Source: Streptomyces violaceoruber (GTDB taxonomy: Bacteria > Actinomycetota > Actinomycetes > Streptomycetales > Streptomycetaceae). From it: 64,000 bases of DNA. The notes beneath the pieces are model-generated. The model was not told the origin of the DNA and searched no databases. It saw nothing but the letters and a program-made list of their open reading frames with translations. The stretch's first letter is position 1, and every line of letters begins with the position of its first letter. The translations under genes were made by a program, and so were the position numbers. Location of the stretch: the NCBI RefSeq assembly GCF_033406955.1, contig NZ_CP137734.1:7130001-7194000 (forward strand). The letters run 5' to 3'. Below are positions 1 to 9,027 of the stretch, piece after piece.

Positions 1-226
1 GCACCAGCAGCAGTGCCTGGAGACCGCGCCCCAGCTTCGCCGGGTCCAGCTCGAGCCGGTGGCCGAGGATCACCCCGGCCCGCCGCAGCCGTGTCACCCG
101 GTCAAGACACGTCGACGGGGCGACGCCGACCTGGGCGGCGAGATCGCGGTAGGTGGTCCGGGCGTCGTTCTGCAGCAGCCGCAGCAGATGGAGATCCACC
201 GGATCCAGTACGACGGAATCGGCCAT
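1..226 (-). CDS. AsnC/Lrp-family transcriptional regulator (N-terminal fragment)
   Basis: The reverse strand reads from ATG at 226 off the left edge of the window, giving about 75 residues. They match the Lrp/AsnC winged-helix start: MADSVVLDP, then LHLLRLLQNDART, RDLAAQVGV and CLDRVTRLR, the usual HTH with its recognition helix. The ligand-binding RAM domain lies outside the window. It is transcribed divergently from the PLP trans-sulfuration enzyme with only 59 bp between the starts. Lrp-type genes placed like this commonly control the adjacent amino-acid enzyme, so a role in sulfur amino acid catabolism is likely but inferred. Confidence 0.85.
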   Translation of the reverse strand, partial: MADSVVLDPVDLHLLRLLQNDARTTYRDLAAQVGVAPSTCLDRVTRLRRAGVILGHRLELDPAKLGRGLQALLLV

Positions 227-285
227 GGCCCGAACGTAGCACGGAGTACGGCCCCGTCGTCCCGGCCGGTGTTCACCCTTCGGCC

Positions 286-1509
286 ATGGACTCAGCGCGC
301 ACGCACACGTCACCACCCGACGACGTACGCTTCACCGCACCCGCGGGCAGGGCACTGGCCACCGAAGCCGTGCACGCCGGCCGCGACGACCTCGCCGCCC
401 AGGGACTGCACGCCCCGCCCATCGACCTGTCCACGACCTACCCGTCGTACGACAGCCGCGGCGAGGCCGCCCGCATCGACGCGTTCGCCGCGACCGGTGC
501 CGAGCCGGACGGGCCGCCCGTCTACGGCCGCCTCGGCAACCCGACCGTCGCCCGCTTCGAGACGGCACTGGCCCGGCTGGAGGGCACGGAGGCCGCAGTC
601 GCCTTCGCCAGCGGCATGGCCGCGCTGAGTGCCGTCCTGCTGGTCCGCGGCTCGATGGGGCTCCGTCACGTCGTCGCCGTACGGCCCCTGTACGGCTGCA
701 GTGACCACCTGCTGACCGCCGGGCTGCTCGGGTCCGAGGTCACCTGGACCGACCCGGCGGGCGTCGCGGACGCGCTGCGCCCGGACACCGGACTGGTGCT
801 CGTGGAGTCGCCGGCCAACCCGACGCTGGCCGAGGTCGACCTGCGGGCCGTCGCCCACGCCTGCGGGTCGGTGCCGCTGCTCGTGGACAACACCTTCGCC
901 ACGCCCGTGCTCCAGCGCCCCGCCGAGCACGGGGCCCGGCTGGTGCTGCACAGCGCCACCAAGTACCTGGGCGGGCACGGGGACGTACTGGCGGGCGTGG
1001 TCGCCTGCGACGAGGAGTTCGCCGGGCGGCTGCGGCAGGTCCGCTTCGCCACGGGCGGAGTGCTGCACCCGCTGGCCGGCTACCTCCTGCTGCGTGGGCT
1101 GTCCACCCTGCCCGTGCGGGTACGGGCCGCCTCCGCCAACGCCGCCGACCTGGCCGGGCGGCTGGCCGCCGACCCGCGGGTGGCCCGCGTCCACTACCCG
1201 CGCATCGGCGGTGCGATGGTCTCCTTCGAGGTCCACGGCGACCCGCACGCGGTCATCGCCGGTGTCCGGCTGATCACCCCGGCCGTGAGCCTCGGCAGCG
1301 TCGACACGCTCATCCAGCACCCGGCGTCGATCAGCCACCGCATCGTGGACGCGGACGACCGGCGGGGGGCCGGGGTCGGCGACCGGCTGCTGCGGCTGTC
1401 GGTCGGCCTGGAGGACGTCGACGACCTGTGGGCCGACCTGGACCGGGCCCTGGGGGAGCGGGCGGCCGGGGCCGTCTCGCCGCGGGAGGCGCTGTCGCGG
1501 GCCGACTGA
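286..1509 (+). CDS. PLP-dependent trans-sulfuration enzyme (methionine gamma-lyase / cystathionine gamma-synthase family)
   Basis: 407 residues, normal for the Cys/Met-metabolism PLP family. Visible are YGR at 80-82 (binds PLP phosphate from the neighbouring subunit), the active-site Tyr in RPLYG at 136, VESPANP near 173-179, DNTFATP at 201-207 and the PLP lysine K226 in SATKYLGGHGD. Family members act in the cytosol on methionine, cystathionine or O-acylhomoserine, and sequence alone does not settle which. The divergent AsnC/Lrp gene favours a catabolic methionine gamma-lyase-like role (inference). An in-frame extension upstream to about position 13 overlaps the regulator and is rejected; ATG at 286 begins right after the divergent promoter gap. 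Confidence 0.85.
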   Translation: MDSARTHTSPPDDVRFTAPAGRALATEAVHAGRDDLAAQGLHAPPIDLSTTYPSYDSRGEAARIDAFAATGAEPDGPPVYGRLGNPTVARFETALARLEGTEAAVAFASGMAALSAVLLVRGSMGLRHVVAVRPLYGCSDHLLTAGLLGSEVTWTDPAGVADALRPDTGLVLVESPANPTLAEVDLRAVAHACGSVPLLVDNTFATPVLQRPAEHGARLVLHSATKYLGGHGDVLAGVVACDEEFAGRLRQVRFATGGVLHPLAGYLLLRGLSTLPVRVRAASANAADLAGRLAADPRVARVHYPRIGGAMVSFEVHGDPHAVIAGVRLITPAVSLGSVDTLIQHPASISHRIVDADDRRGAGVGDRLLRLSVGLEDVDDLWADLDRALGERAAGAVSPREALSRAD

Positions 1510-1533
1510 CCGCGCCACCGCGCCTGCCGCCCG

Positions 1534-2904
1534 TCACTCCCGGCCGATCCGCTCCGCCTGCGGCAGCCGTGCCGCGGCTTGGGCGGCCGGGTCCAGGCGG
1601 GCCGTGACGACCAGGGTCCCCTCCTCGATCTGGTAGTCGAGGGGGAGGCCCAGGCCACGCATCGCGGCGACCATGCCGGTGTTCGACGCCTGCGTGATCG
1701 CGTACACGCTCTCGCAGCCCGCGTCGGCCGCCATCGCCACGAGCCGGGCCAGGAGTTCGCCGCCGATGCCGCGGCGCTGCCACCCGTCCTCGACGAGCAG
1801 CGCGACCTCCGTCTCGTCCCCGTCCCACAACAGGTGGCCGAGTCCCACGAGCCGCCCCGAGGCGGTCTGCACGGCGAGGGTGCGGCCGAAACGGGGGCTG
1901 AGCAGGTGGTTGAGGTACCGGTCGGCATCCCCGACCGGACCGTGGTACCGCATCCCCAGCGTCCGCGCCGAGCAGCGCTCGTGCATCGCCTTCGCGGCCG
2001 GAACGTCACGTGTGTCGGCCCGGCGGACGGTGATGTCGCTGCCCTCGGGCAGCGTCAGCACGTCCCGGCCGCGCGGGACCCGCGGACCGAGCCGGGCGTC
2101 CAGCTCGACCAGCGCCCGCGCCCGCGCGAACTCGGCCGGCGTGAACGGCAGATGGGGCCGCTCGACGCTGATCACCCCGCCCTCGGGGGCGCGCAGCCGC
2201 AGCACGGTGTCCTCCAGCGCGCCCTCCGGCGGTACCGCGGCCGCCGCTCGTGCCCCCGCCCCGTCGTCCGCGGGCGCCGGGAGGGACCTGATGGTGCAGC
2301 GGCCCAGCAACTGGCGCAGTGCCAACGGGAGTTCCGCCGCGTCCAGGGCGGTGCGGGCGGCCAGGCCCAGCACCCGGGTGGGCGCGTCGACCAGGTCGTG
2401 GGCGTCCGCCCGCTCGGTCCAGGTCCGGGCACCGCCCGCCGTCGTCACCACCTCGGCCAGCTCGGCGGCGCTCAGCTCGCCCGGGGCACGGAGCAGGAAC
2501 TCGTCCACCGTGCCCTCGGTCAGCGGGTGCGTCTGCAGGCTCAGGATGTCGATCCGCCGGTCGGCGAGGGCCGCGCAGAGCACTGCCAGCGACCCCGGCG
2601 CGTCCCGCACCGTCGTGCGCATCCGCCACAGCGCGCTCTCACCGCCGGGCCCGGACCCGCCCGGCTCGCTCCCGGCCGATCCGCTCCCGGCCGGTCCGGT
2701 CCCGGCCGGCCGCTCGGCGGTCGGCGGCCGGGCGCCGGTATCGTCGGCCGGTGGCGCCTGCCCGTGGCGTCGTGACCACCGGGTGTGGAAACCCGCCGTG
2801 GCGATCAGTGCCGCCAGCGAGGCCAGCACCAGGGCGGGCACCGTGGGGCCGTGGTCGACCAGGCGCACCACGGCATCCGTCACATCAGACATGTCTCGAC
2901 TCAT
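1534..2904 (-). CDS. Membrane-anchored ACT domain - GNAT acetyltransferase fusion
   Basis: 456 residues. A hydrophobic segment at about 23-39 looks like one membrane anchor. It is followed by a Pro/Gly-rich linker containing the repeated unit GSxxGSEPGGSGP. An ACT-like region follows (TTVRDAPGSLAVLCAALAD, then DILSLQTHPL), and the C-terminal third is a GNAT domain with the acetyl-CoA signature WQRRGIGGELL and DGDETEVALLVED just before it. ACT domains bind amino acids, so acetyl transfer gated by an amino acid is plausible, but the substrate is unknown. The gene converges on the trans-sulfuration enzyme with a 24-bp gap. An alternative ATG lies four codons in (2892), and no strong ribosome site decides between the two. 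Confidence 0.75.
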   Translation of the reverse strand: MSRDMSDVTDAVVRLVDHGPTVPALVLASLAALIATAGFHTRWSRRHGQAPPADDTGARPPTAERPAGTGPAGSGSAGSEPGGSGPGGESALWRMRTTVRDAPGSLAVLCAALADRRIDILSLQTHPLTEGTVDEFLLRAPGELSAAELAEVVTTAGGARTWTERADAHDLVDAPTRVLGLAARTALDAAELPLALRQLLGRCTIRSLPAPADDGAGARAAAAVPPEGALEDTVLRLRAPEGGVISVERPHLPFTPAEFARARALVELDARLGPRVPRGRDVLTLPEGSDITVRRADTRDVPAAKAMHERCSARTLGMRYHGPVGDADRYLNHLLSPRFGRTLAVQTASGRLVGLGHLLWDGDETEVALLVEDGWQRRGIGGELLARLVAMAADAGCESVYAITQASNTGMVAAMRGLGLPLDYQIEEGTLVVTARLDPAAQAAARLPQAERIGRE

Positions 2905-3007
2905 GCACCCACTGTGAAGGAATGGTGTTGCGTGATCACGAACGCTCTGTGACCGATGGGTAAAGAAGGCTTCTGGGGAGTTCTTGCCTTTCGGGCCGAT
3001 ATGGGAG

Positions 3008-5743
3008 TCAGGCGGCCGCGGGTGCCGCCGCCAGCGCCTCCCGCAGCCGCCGCGCCTGTGTCACCAGCCGTGACGTACCGCGGCGGTCCGCCACCCCCGA
3101 CAGGTGCGGCAGAGAGCCCCGTTCGCCCGTCCGTTCGGCGCACTCGGCCGCCACGGCCAGCAGTTCACCGAGCCCACGGGCCGAGGACGTCGTGGCGCCA
3201 CCGGTGGAGAGGTCGGCGAGCAGCACGGGGAGCACCTGGCGCAGGACCGCCCACACCGTGGCGTTCGCCCCCGTCGCCGCGGCGGTGCGCACCGCGTCCG
3301 CGAGCCGCGCCGGCTTCACCGCGCCGCGCCGGACCAACTGGCCGAGATCCGCGCCCAGCCGGCCGGCTTCGAGCCGACCGCGCGCCGCCAGTACGAGCAG
3401 GGCGTCCACCGCTGCGAGCCGGTCCTCGGCGTGCCGCGCACCCAGCCCGTAGGCCACGGACAGATGCACGGCCTCGCCGGCCTCGCCGTCCGCGTCGGCG
3501 AGGTGGGGCAGCACCGAGGCGGCGGTGCCCTGCTGGTCGTGCACGGCCGCCTCGGACACGTCCCGCAGCAGCCGTGCGGCCACCAGCTCCGGTCGCTCGG
3601 GCAGCAGGGCGAACCAGTGCGGGCGCATCGCGCCGCTCCAGTGACTGCAGTACCAGTGGTCCGAGTCCGGGTTCACCGGACGCCCCAGCAGCCGCAGGGC
3701 GGCGGGGAACTCCTCCGCCCGGAGGTCGGGCACCTCACCGAGTTCCACCAGGATCCGGGTGTCCGCCGTCCGCCGGGTGACGGAAGGGGCGGCCCGCTCG
3801 GTGAGCAGCCGGCGCGCGAGCCGCTCCCCCTCCTCGGTCCCCAGCGCCGCCGCGCGTTCAGCCGCCGCGAGCGCCGCCGGGCGGTTGTCCCGCCGCACCC
3901 GCAGCAGCGCCTGACCGAAGTCGACCGCCGCGACCCGGGCGCCCGCGCGGCGGTAGGCGTCCAGGCGGTCCACCAGCTCGCCGGGTTCGAGCAGACCCGT
4001 GCCCCAGGTGGGGGTGGCCAGCAGGAACGGCTGGGGGTCGGTACGCAGCCGGTGGGCCACCTCCCACACGCGGGCCTCGAAGGGGCGGGCCAGGGAGTTG
4101 TGCGCGCAGCCGGAGTTCGTCAACCCGTCGTGGACCACGCGGTGCAAGGTGTCCGTCCGGACCTTCCCGTACAAGGTCGCCAGGAGCAGGTCGAAGGCGC
4201 GCGCGTCGTCGAACAGTTCGTGGCGGCGGGCGAAGAAGTCGTCGGACCGGTGGCCGTGCCGCCGCTCCCCCTCGGCCCACCAGCGGCGGGCGACCACCGG
4301 TTCCAGGGCCTCCAGCAGGGCGTCCCGGTCCAGGTGCGCGTGCCGGACCAGGCCGTCCAGGGCGCGCTCGAACACGGCCACGTCACTTCCGGAGGCCAGC
4401 AACGCGCTGATCTCCTCGGCGACTTCGACGGCCGCCGCGGGAGCGGGGGCCAGGCGCACCGGCTGCGGCGGAGGAGGCAGTACCTCCTCGTGGGCCACGG
4501 GCACCGAGTCCGGCGGTGTCGCTCCCAGGGTGCGCACCGCCCGGGCGCGCAGGGCGGGAATCAACTGCTCGGCCGCCCCGGCCAGCTCCTCCCGGACTTC
4601 CGCGGCGGTGACCTTGCCGACGTGGCGCTCGACCAGCTTCAGCGCCCGCTCCTGCGCGTCGGAGTCCTCGTGCCCGAACGCCCGGGCGGCGGCCGGCAGC
4701 AACTCACCGGCCGCGGACCGGTTCTTGGTGAGTACCTTGCCGAGCAGCACGAGCTGGGCCCGCACGAGCTTCTTCTCGGTGCGGAACAGCACCGCCTCGG
4801 TCACTTGCGCCAACCGCCGCGGGGACAACTCGCCTGCCAGGGCCAGGGCGCCCAGCACCGACTGGGCGTGGGAGGCCACCGTCGGCATCGCGTCCGAGGC
4901 GAGCGCCGTCCAGTCGGCCGCCCGCCGGCGCTCCTCCTCGCGGGTGAGGGCCAGGTCCTTCAGCAGGCGCAGGAACACCCGTAGCTCGGCCGGTGCGCCT
5001 CCGCGCAGCAGCCGTGCCACGCACGCGTCGACCACGGACCGTCGGTCGAGCACGCCCTCGCCGGTCAGCCGCGCCAGGGCGCTGGTCCAGCTCTCGGGCC
5101 CGTCGCCGGACAGCCATCCGAGCTGCGTGCCGACGCCTTCGGTGCGGAAGAGGGCGGCGACCAGCTCCGCGAGGTGCGGGTCCCGGCGCAGGCGGTCGCA
5201 GACCGTGCCACCGCGCTGCCAGTCGCCGCCGACGTGGGTGAGCCAGCCCTGGACGTACGCCTCCGTCGTCGGCACCGGGCAGCCGGACAACCGCACCAGG
5301 CCGGCCATCAGCTCGTACGACACGTTGGAGGCGGCCGGTCGCTGGGCGAGGCGGTGCGCCACGTCGGCCAGCCACCCGCGATCGCGGTCGCCCAGCACAT
5401 GCAGCAGGACCGCCGGAGACGCCTGCGACCAGCGCATGTCGACGGCCGCGAGCCAGTTCGCCACGGCCGCGGCGCCGGTCTGGCACGCCGCCCCGGCCGC
5501 GTGCAGCGCCGGGTGGGCCCGGCGGGAGTCCGCGGACCAGCGGGCCGTCCTCAGCTCCTGTCGGACCGCCTTCAACTCGGGGAAAGCGGCGCGCCGCTGC
5601 GCGTCGGTCATGCCGTCGAGCAGCGCCACGACCTCGGCCGTCCGACCCGCTCGCACCGCCGTCACCAGCAGCCCCGTCGTGTCCGCAGTCGCAGTCGCAG
5701 TCGCAGCCGGAGTCACCACCGCACTCGCCACCGTCGTCGTCAT
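3008..5743 (-). CDS. Large alpha-helical repeat-like protein coupled to a SWIM protein (DUF6493-like)
   Basis: 911 residues, Ala/Leu/Arg-rich, with long helical stretches such as VTEAVLFRTEKKLVRAQLVL that suggest HEAT-like or TPR-like repeats. No catalytic motif is evident. A distinct Trp/His patch (DSDHWYCSHWSGAMRPHW) lies about two thirds along. I chose ATG at 5743 because it overlaps the stop of the upstream SWIM gene as ATGA, which implies translational coupling; an in-frame upstream extension to 5872 lies inside that gene. From memory, a protein of this type (DUF6493) commonly sits beside SWIM zinc-finger genes in Streptomyces. The function is unknown, and a scaffold or partner of the SWIM protein is the simplest guess. 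The N-terminus holds a short Thr-Ala repeat from a hexanucleotide run near 5690-5710. Confidence 0.7.
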   Translation of the reverse strand: MTTTVASAVVTPAATATATADTTGLLVTAVRAGRTAEVVALLDGMTDAQRRAAFPELKAVRQELRTARWSADSRRAHPALHAAGAACQTGAAAVANWLAAVDMRWSQASPAVLLHVLGDRDRGWLADVAHRLAQRPAASNVSYELMAGLVRLSGCPVPTTEAYVQGWLTHVGGDWQRGGTVCDRLRRDPHLAELVAALFRTEGVGTQLGWLSGDGPESWTSALARLTGEGVLDRRSVVDACVARLLRGGAPAELRVFLRLLKDLALTREEERRRAADWTALASDAMPTVASHAQSVLGALALAGELSPRRLAQVTEAVLFRTEKKLVRAQLVLLGKVLTKNRSAAGELLPAAARAFGHEDSDAQERALKLVERHVGKVTAAEVREELAGAAEQLIPALRARAVRTLGATPPDSVPVAHEEVLPPPPQPVRLAPAPAAAVEVAEEISALLASGSDVAVFERALDGLVRHAHLDRDALLEALEPVVARRWWAEGERRHGHRSDDFFARRHELFDDARAFDLLLATLYGKVRTDTLHRVVHDGLTNSGCAHNSLARPFEARVWEVAHRLRTDPQPFLLATPTWGTGLLEPGELVDRLDAYRRAGARVAAVDFGQALLRVRRDNRPAALAAAERAAALGTEEGERLARRLLTERAAPSVTRRTADTRILVELGEVPDLRAEEFPAALRLLGRPVNPDSDHWYCSHWSGAMRPHWFALLPERPELVAARLLRDVSEAAVHDQQGTAASVLPHLADADGEAGEAVHLSVAYGLGARHAEDRLAAVDALLVLAARGRLEAGRLGADLGQLVRRGAVKPARLADAVRTAAATGANATVWAVLRQVLPVLLADLSTGGATTSSARGLGELLAVAAECAERTGERGSLPHLSGVADRRGTSRLVTQARRLREALAAAPAAA

Positions 5744-7143
5744 CGCGCACCCCCGTCGATCCGAACCGCACCCTGCGACTCGCCGGAACCCCGCCGCACC
5801 ATCCGCACCGCCAGCGCGTGTTTGCACGGACCGCGCCCGCCCCGGTACTTGGCCCACCACAGGCAACTGCACGAGAGCACCCCCGCCTCCTCGCGCACCC
5901 GGTGCACATGACCGTCCTCGGCCGTGACCGTCCCGATCGGACCGTCCAGGACGACCCCGCCCGCCGCCACCAGGGCGCGGGCCGAACGCAGCCGGGGATT
6001 GTGCCGCTCCACGCGCTCCGCGTCGTACGGCAGCTCCCGGTGGAAGTAGGCCGCCTCGGCGGTGTCGTACCCGACGCGCCCCGAGGTGCCGAGGCGGACC
6101 AGCGCCGCACGCACCCGCTCGGCGGTCAGGCCCGAGGCGGCGGCCAGGTCGGCGATGTCGATCCGGGGCTCCCAGGCGAGGAGCACCGAGATCAGCTCGG
6201 CGTCCGCGGCCGCCTCGTCGGTGGCGAGCGCGTCGAGGACACCGCCCTCACCGGAGAACCCGCGGGCGGCGTCGGGGGACAGGGTGAGGGTGAGCCGCAT
6301 ACCCGGCAGGAGCACCTCCCAGGCGGAGGCCGTGGCGGCGGCCCCCGAGGCGACCGCCGGTCCGTAGACCCGCAGGGCCGTGGCGTGCCGCAGTACGCGC
6401 TGCAGCGCGACCAGCCGCTCGGGACCGGGCAGGCACACCGCGCCGGGCACCGCACGCGTCGTCGGCCGCAGTGAACGCCCGGCGGGCACCACCCACCGGA
6501 GGCCGGTCGCCGCGCTCCTGCCGCCGCGGGGCAGCGCGCGCAGGAAACGCACCGCCTCGGCCGCGTCCAGTTCGGCCCGCAGGTCGAAGCCGGCCGCTAT
6601 GACCTGGGCCTCGGCGAAACCGCGCAGCCACCGGTCCGGCAGCGGCACCTTCTTCTCCACGACCGGACCGTCCAGCGTGGTCACCGCCAATTCCTCGGGA
6701 CCCACCCGCAGGTGCAGCGGGTCGTCGGCGCCGATCCGGGACAGGGCCTCGCGCAAGGGGTTGTTGACGTCGACGTTCGTAGTGCCGTGTCCGACCTCGC
6801 CGCCGTCGAGGCCCGCCTCCAGCACGTCCAGGCGGGCGTAGACCCCGCCGCAGCCGGAGAAGGACTCGAAGCGGAGCCGGTCGCCGCTGCCCGTCACCAC
6901 CGGGTCGAGCGAGGCCCGCAGCTGCGGCTGGTAGTACCGCGCGGCGGCCACGTCGGCCACCGCGAGCAGCGCCGTGGACGCCTTCTGAGGGGCCGTCAGG
7001 AAGCCCGCGAAGAACCGCGGATGGTCCACGGCGCCGGCGGGTGTCGCACCCCGGGAGGTCTCCAGCCCCAGGTGCTGTCCGCCCGCCGCGGACTCCAGCA
7101 CGGAGGGTCGTCGATAGGCCACGGCCTGCAAAGATCGCGTCAT
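5740..7143 (-). CDS. SWIM zinc-finger protein
   Basis: 467 residues. The diagnostic feature is a C-terminal SWIM motif, CxC at 425/427 and CxH at 440/442 (CSCLWWAKYRGGRGPCKH), which binds one zinc and in known families mediates nucleic-acid or protein contacts. The rest is a conserved alpha/beta region without a recognised enzyme motif. I start at ATG 7143 (MTRSLQAV) rather than the in-frame 7194 because the extra 17 residues look non-conserved. It overlaps the next gene by 4 bp. In other bacteria SWIM proteins occur with MoxR ATPase and vWA partners, but neither is in this window, so this is a reduced two-gene form or the partners lie elsewhere (inference). Confidence 0.85.
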   Translation of the reverse strand: MTRSLQAVAYRRPSVLESAAGGQHLGLETSRGATPAGAVDHPRFFAGFLTAPQKASTALLAVADVAAARYYQPQLRASLDPVVTGSGDRLRFESFSGCGGVYARLDVLEAGLDGGEVGHGTTNVDVNNPLREALSRIGADDPLHLRVGPEELAVTTLDGPVVEKKVPLPDRWLRGFAEAQVIAAGFDLRAELDAAEAVRFLRALPRGGRSAATGLRWVVPAGRSLRPTTRAVPGAVCLPGPERLVALQRVLRHATALRVYGPAVASGAAATASAWEVLLPGMRLTLTLSPDAARGFSGEGGVLDALATDEAAADAELISVLLAWEPRIDIADLAAASGLTAERVRAALVRLGTSGRVGYDTAEAAYFHRELPYDAERVERHNPRLRSARALVAAGGVVLDGPIGTVTAEDGHVHRVREEAGVLSCSCLWWAKYRGGRGPCKHALAVRMVRRGSGESQGAVRIDGGAR

Positions 7144-7240
7144 GGAAAAACCGTAGAGGCGACCACTGACAATCGTTTTGACCTGCGGAAACAACTACGT
7201 CGGAGGGGAAGTCGAAGCACCCGCCGCAGGACGGCGCAGG

Positions 7241-7273
7241 GCCGCGCACCGGGGGATGACGCCGGTGCGCGGC
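7241..7273 (-). terminator. Hairpin downstream of phoD
   Basis: Perfect 12-bp inverted repeat, GCCGCGCACCGG paired with CCGGTGCGCGGC, with a 9-nt loop. It lies 21 bp past the phoD stop and before the SWIM start. There is no T-run, as usual in Streptomyces, so it is called from stem strength and position. Confidence 0.6.
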
Positions 7274-7293
7274 ACAGCCGACAGATTACGGGA

Positions 7294-8883
7294 CTACTGG
7301 CCCACCCGGCCCGGTCGCAGCACCTTCGTGAACAGCACCGTGCCGTCCTGCTCGCGCAGCCGCACCGTCATCTCGGCGCTGCCGCCGTCGATGTCCACCT
7401 CGCCGAAGAACTGGTAGCCGCCCGCGGGGGAGACGTTCGAGGCGGTCGGCGCCTTCACGAAGACCCGTTCGGGACCGAAGGTGCCGTCCAGCTCGCTGGC
7501 CGGGAACGCGCCCGCGTTGAGGGGCCCGGACACGAACTCCCAGAACGGCTCGAAGTCACCGAACGCGGCCCGCGACGGCTGGTAGTGCTGGGCCGAGGTG
7601 TGGTGCACGTCGGCCGTCAGCCACACGGTGCCGGTGATCCTGCGGTGCTTGACGAAGCGCAGCAGTTCGGCGATCTGCAGCTCGCGGCCCAGGGGTGCGC
7701 CGGGGTCGCCCTGCGCGATCGCCTCGATGTGGGGCGCGCCCTCGGTGGTGTCCGGCACGACGAGACCGAACGGCATGTCCGCCGCGATGACCTTCCACAC
7801 GGCTCGCGACCGCGCCAGCTCCCGCTTGAGCCACTCCAGCTGCTCGCGGCCCAGGATGCCCTGCGGGTCCACGGCCTGTTCGCCGGGGGAGTTGGCGTTG
7901 CGGTACGTCCGCATGTCCAGGACGAACACGTCGAGCAGGGGGCCCTGGTGCAGGACCCGGTGCACCCGTCCCTCGCGCGCGCCGGGGCGCAGGGAGGAGA
8001 CCGGGAAGTACTCGGCGAACGCGCGCCGGGCGCGGGCCGCCAGGACGTCGACGCGCTTCTCGGTGTACCGGTCGTCCGTGTCCGCGATCACCTGGCCCGG
8101 GTACCAGTTGTTGCGCACCTCGTGGTCGTCCCACTGGACGATCGACGGGACCTGCGCGTTGAAGCGCCGCAGGTTCTCGTCGAGCAGGTTGTAGCGGAAG
8201 TTGCCGCGGAACTCGGCGAGGGTCTCGGCGACCTTGGACTTCTCCTCGGTCGTGATGTTCCGCCAGGTGCCGCCGTCGGGCAGGGCGGCCGTCTCCGCGA
8301 TGGGGCCGTCCGCGTAGATGTTGTCGCCGCTGCACAGGAAGAAGTCCGGGTCCAGGGCGCCCATGGCGTCGTAGATGCGGTAGCCGCCGAGGTCGGGGTT
8401 GATGCCCCAGCCCTGGCCCGCGAGGTCGCCGGACCACACGAAGCGCACGCCGTCGCGCCGGCGGACCGGCACGGTGCGGAAGGTCCCGGTGACCGGCTCG
8501 CCGGTGCGGCGCGGGTCGTCCGGGTCGGCGAGGAGCACACGGTAGTGGATCTGCTCGCCCGGCGGCAGGCCGCGCAGCCGGGTGGTGCCGGTGAAGTCGG
8601 TGTCGCGCCCGAGCAGCGGGCCGTGCCGGCGGTGGGCATGGCGGAACGACTCGGTCGCGGACGTCTCGACGATCATCCGGGCCGGCCGGTCCGACCGCAC
8701 CCACACCAGGCCGGAGTGGGAGGTCACGTCTCCGGCCTGCACGCCCCAGCCCGCCCCCGGCCGCCCGGAACGGGCGAACGCCGGCGCCGTCCCGAGGGCG
8801 GTGGGCAGGGTCAGGGCGGCCGACGCGGCGAGCGAACCGCGCAGCACGCCGCGGCGGCCGGGCAGCGGACGACGTTGTGACAT
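7294..8883 (-). CDS. phoD: PhoD-family alkaline phosphatase/phosphodiesterase, Tat-exported
   Basis: 529 residues. The N-terminus is a Tat signal (GRRGVLRGSLAASAA, hydrophobic core, AFA cleavage-like site near 35), so the enzyme is secreted folded and metal-loaded. A PhoD N-terminal domain (VWVRSD) precedes the metallophosphatase core with GDLAGQGWG, LCSGDNIYADG, QWDDHEVRNN and WLTADVHHT, which carry the metal ligands. Family members release phosphate from phosphomonoesters and diesters outside the cell using Ca/Fe. The start at 8883 is fixed by GGAGGCG just upstream and by the Tat motif; the longer in-frame start (8982) would bury the signal. No PHO box is evident in the short upstream region. 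Confidence 0.9.
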   Translation of the reverse strand: MSQRRPLPGRRGVLRGSLAASAALTLPTALGTAPAFARSGRPGAGWGVQAGDVTSHSGLVWVRSDRPARMIVETSATESFRHAHRRHGPLLGRDTDFTGTTRLRGLPPGEQIHYRVLLADPDDPRRTGEPVTGTFRTVPVRRRDGVRFVWSGDLAGQGWGINPDLGGYRIYDAMGALDPDFFLCSGDNIYADGPIAETAALPDGGTWRNITTEEKSKVAETLAEFRGNFRYNLLDENLRRFNAQVPSIVQWDDHEVRNNWYPGQVIADTDDRYTEKRVDVLAARARRAFAEYFPVSSLRPGAREGRVHRVLHQGPLLDVFVLDMRTYRNANSPGEQAVDPQGILGREQLEWLKRELARSRAVWKVIAADMPFGLVVPDTTEGAPHIEAIAQGDPGAPLGRELQIAELLRFVKHRRITGTVWLTADVHHTSAQHYQPSRAAFGDFEPFWEFVSGPLNAGAFPASELDGTFGPERVFVKAPTASNVSPAGGYQFFGEVDIDGGSAEMTVRLREQDGTVLFTKVLRPGRVGQ

Positions 8884-9027
8884 GGATGCGCCTCCAGAGA
8901 CGGGATCCGGCCAGTGTTCGGACCGGTGTGAAGCCAGACCTACTGGCACGGCGAGGCGCCCACGGAAATTGCGGGTGAACAACCCGGACGGCCCGAGCGG
9001 TCGTCGTTCGCGAGCGGCGGGGCCGTG

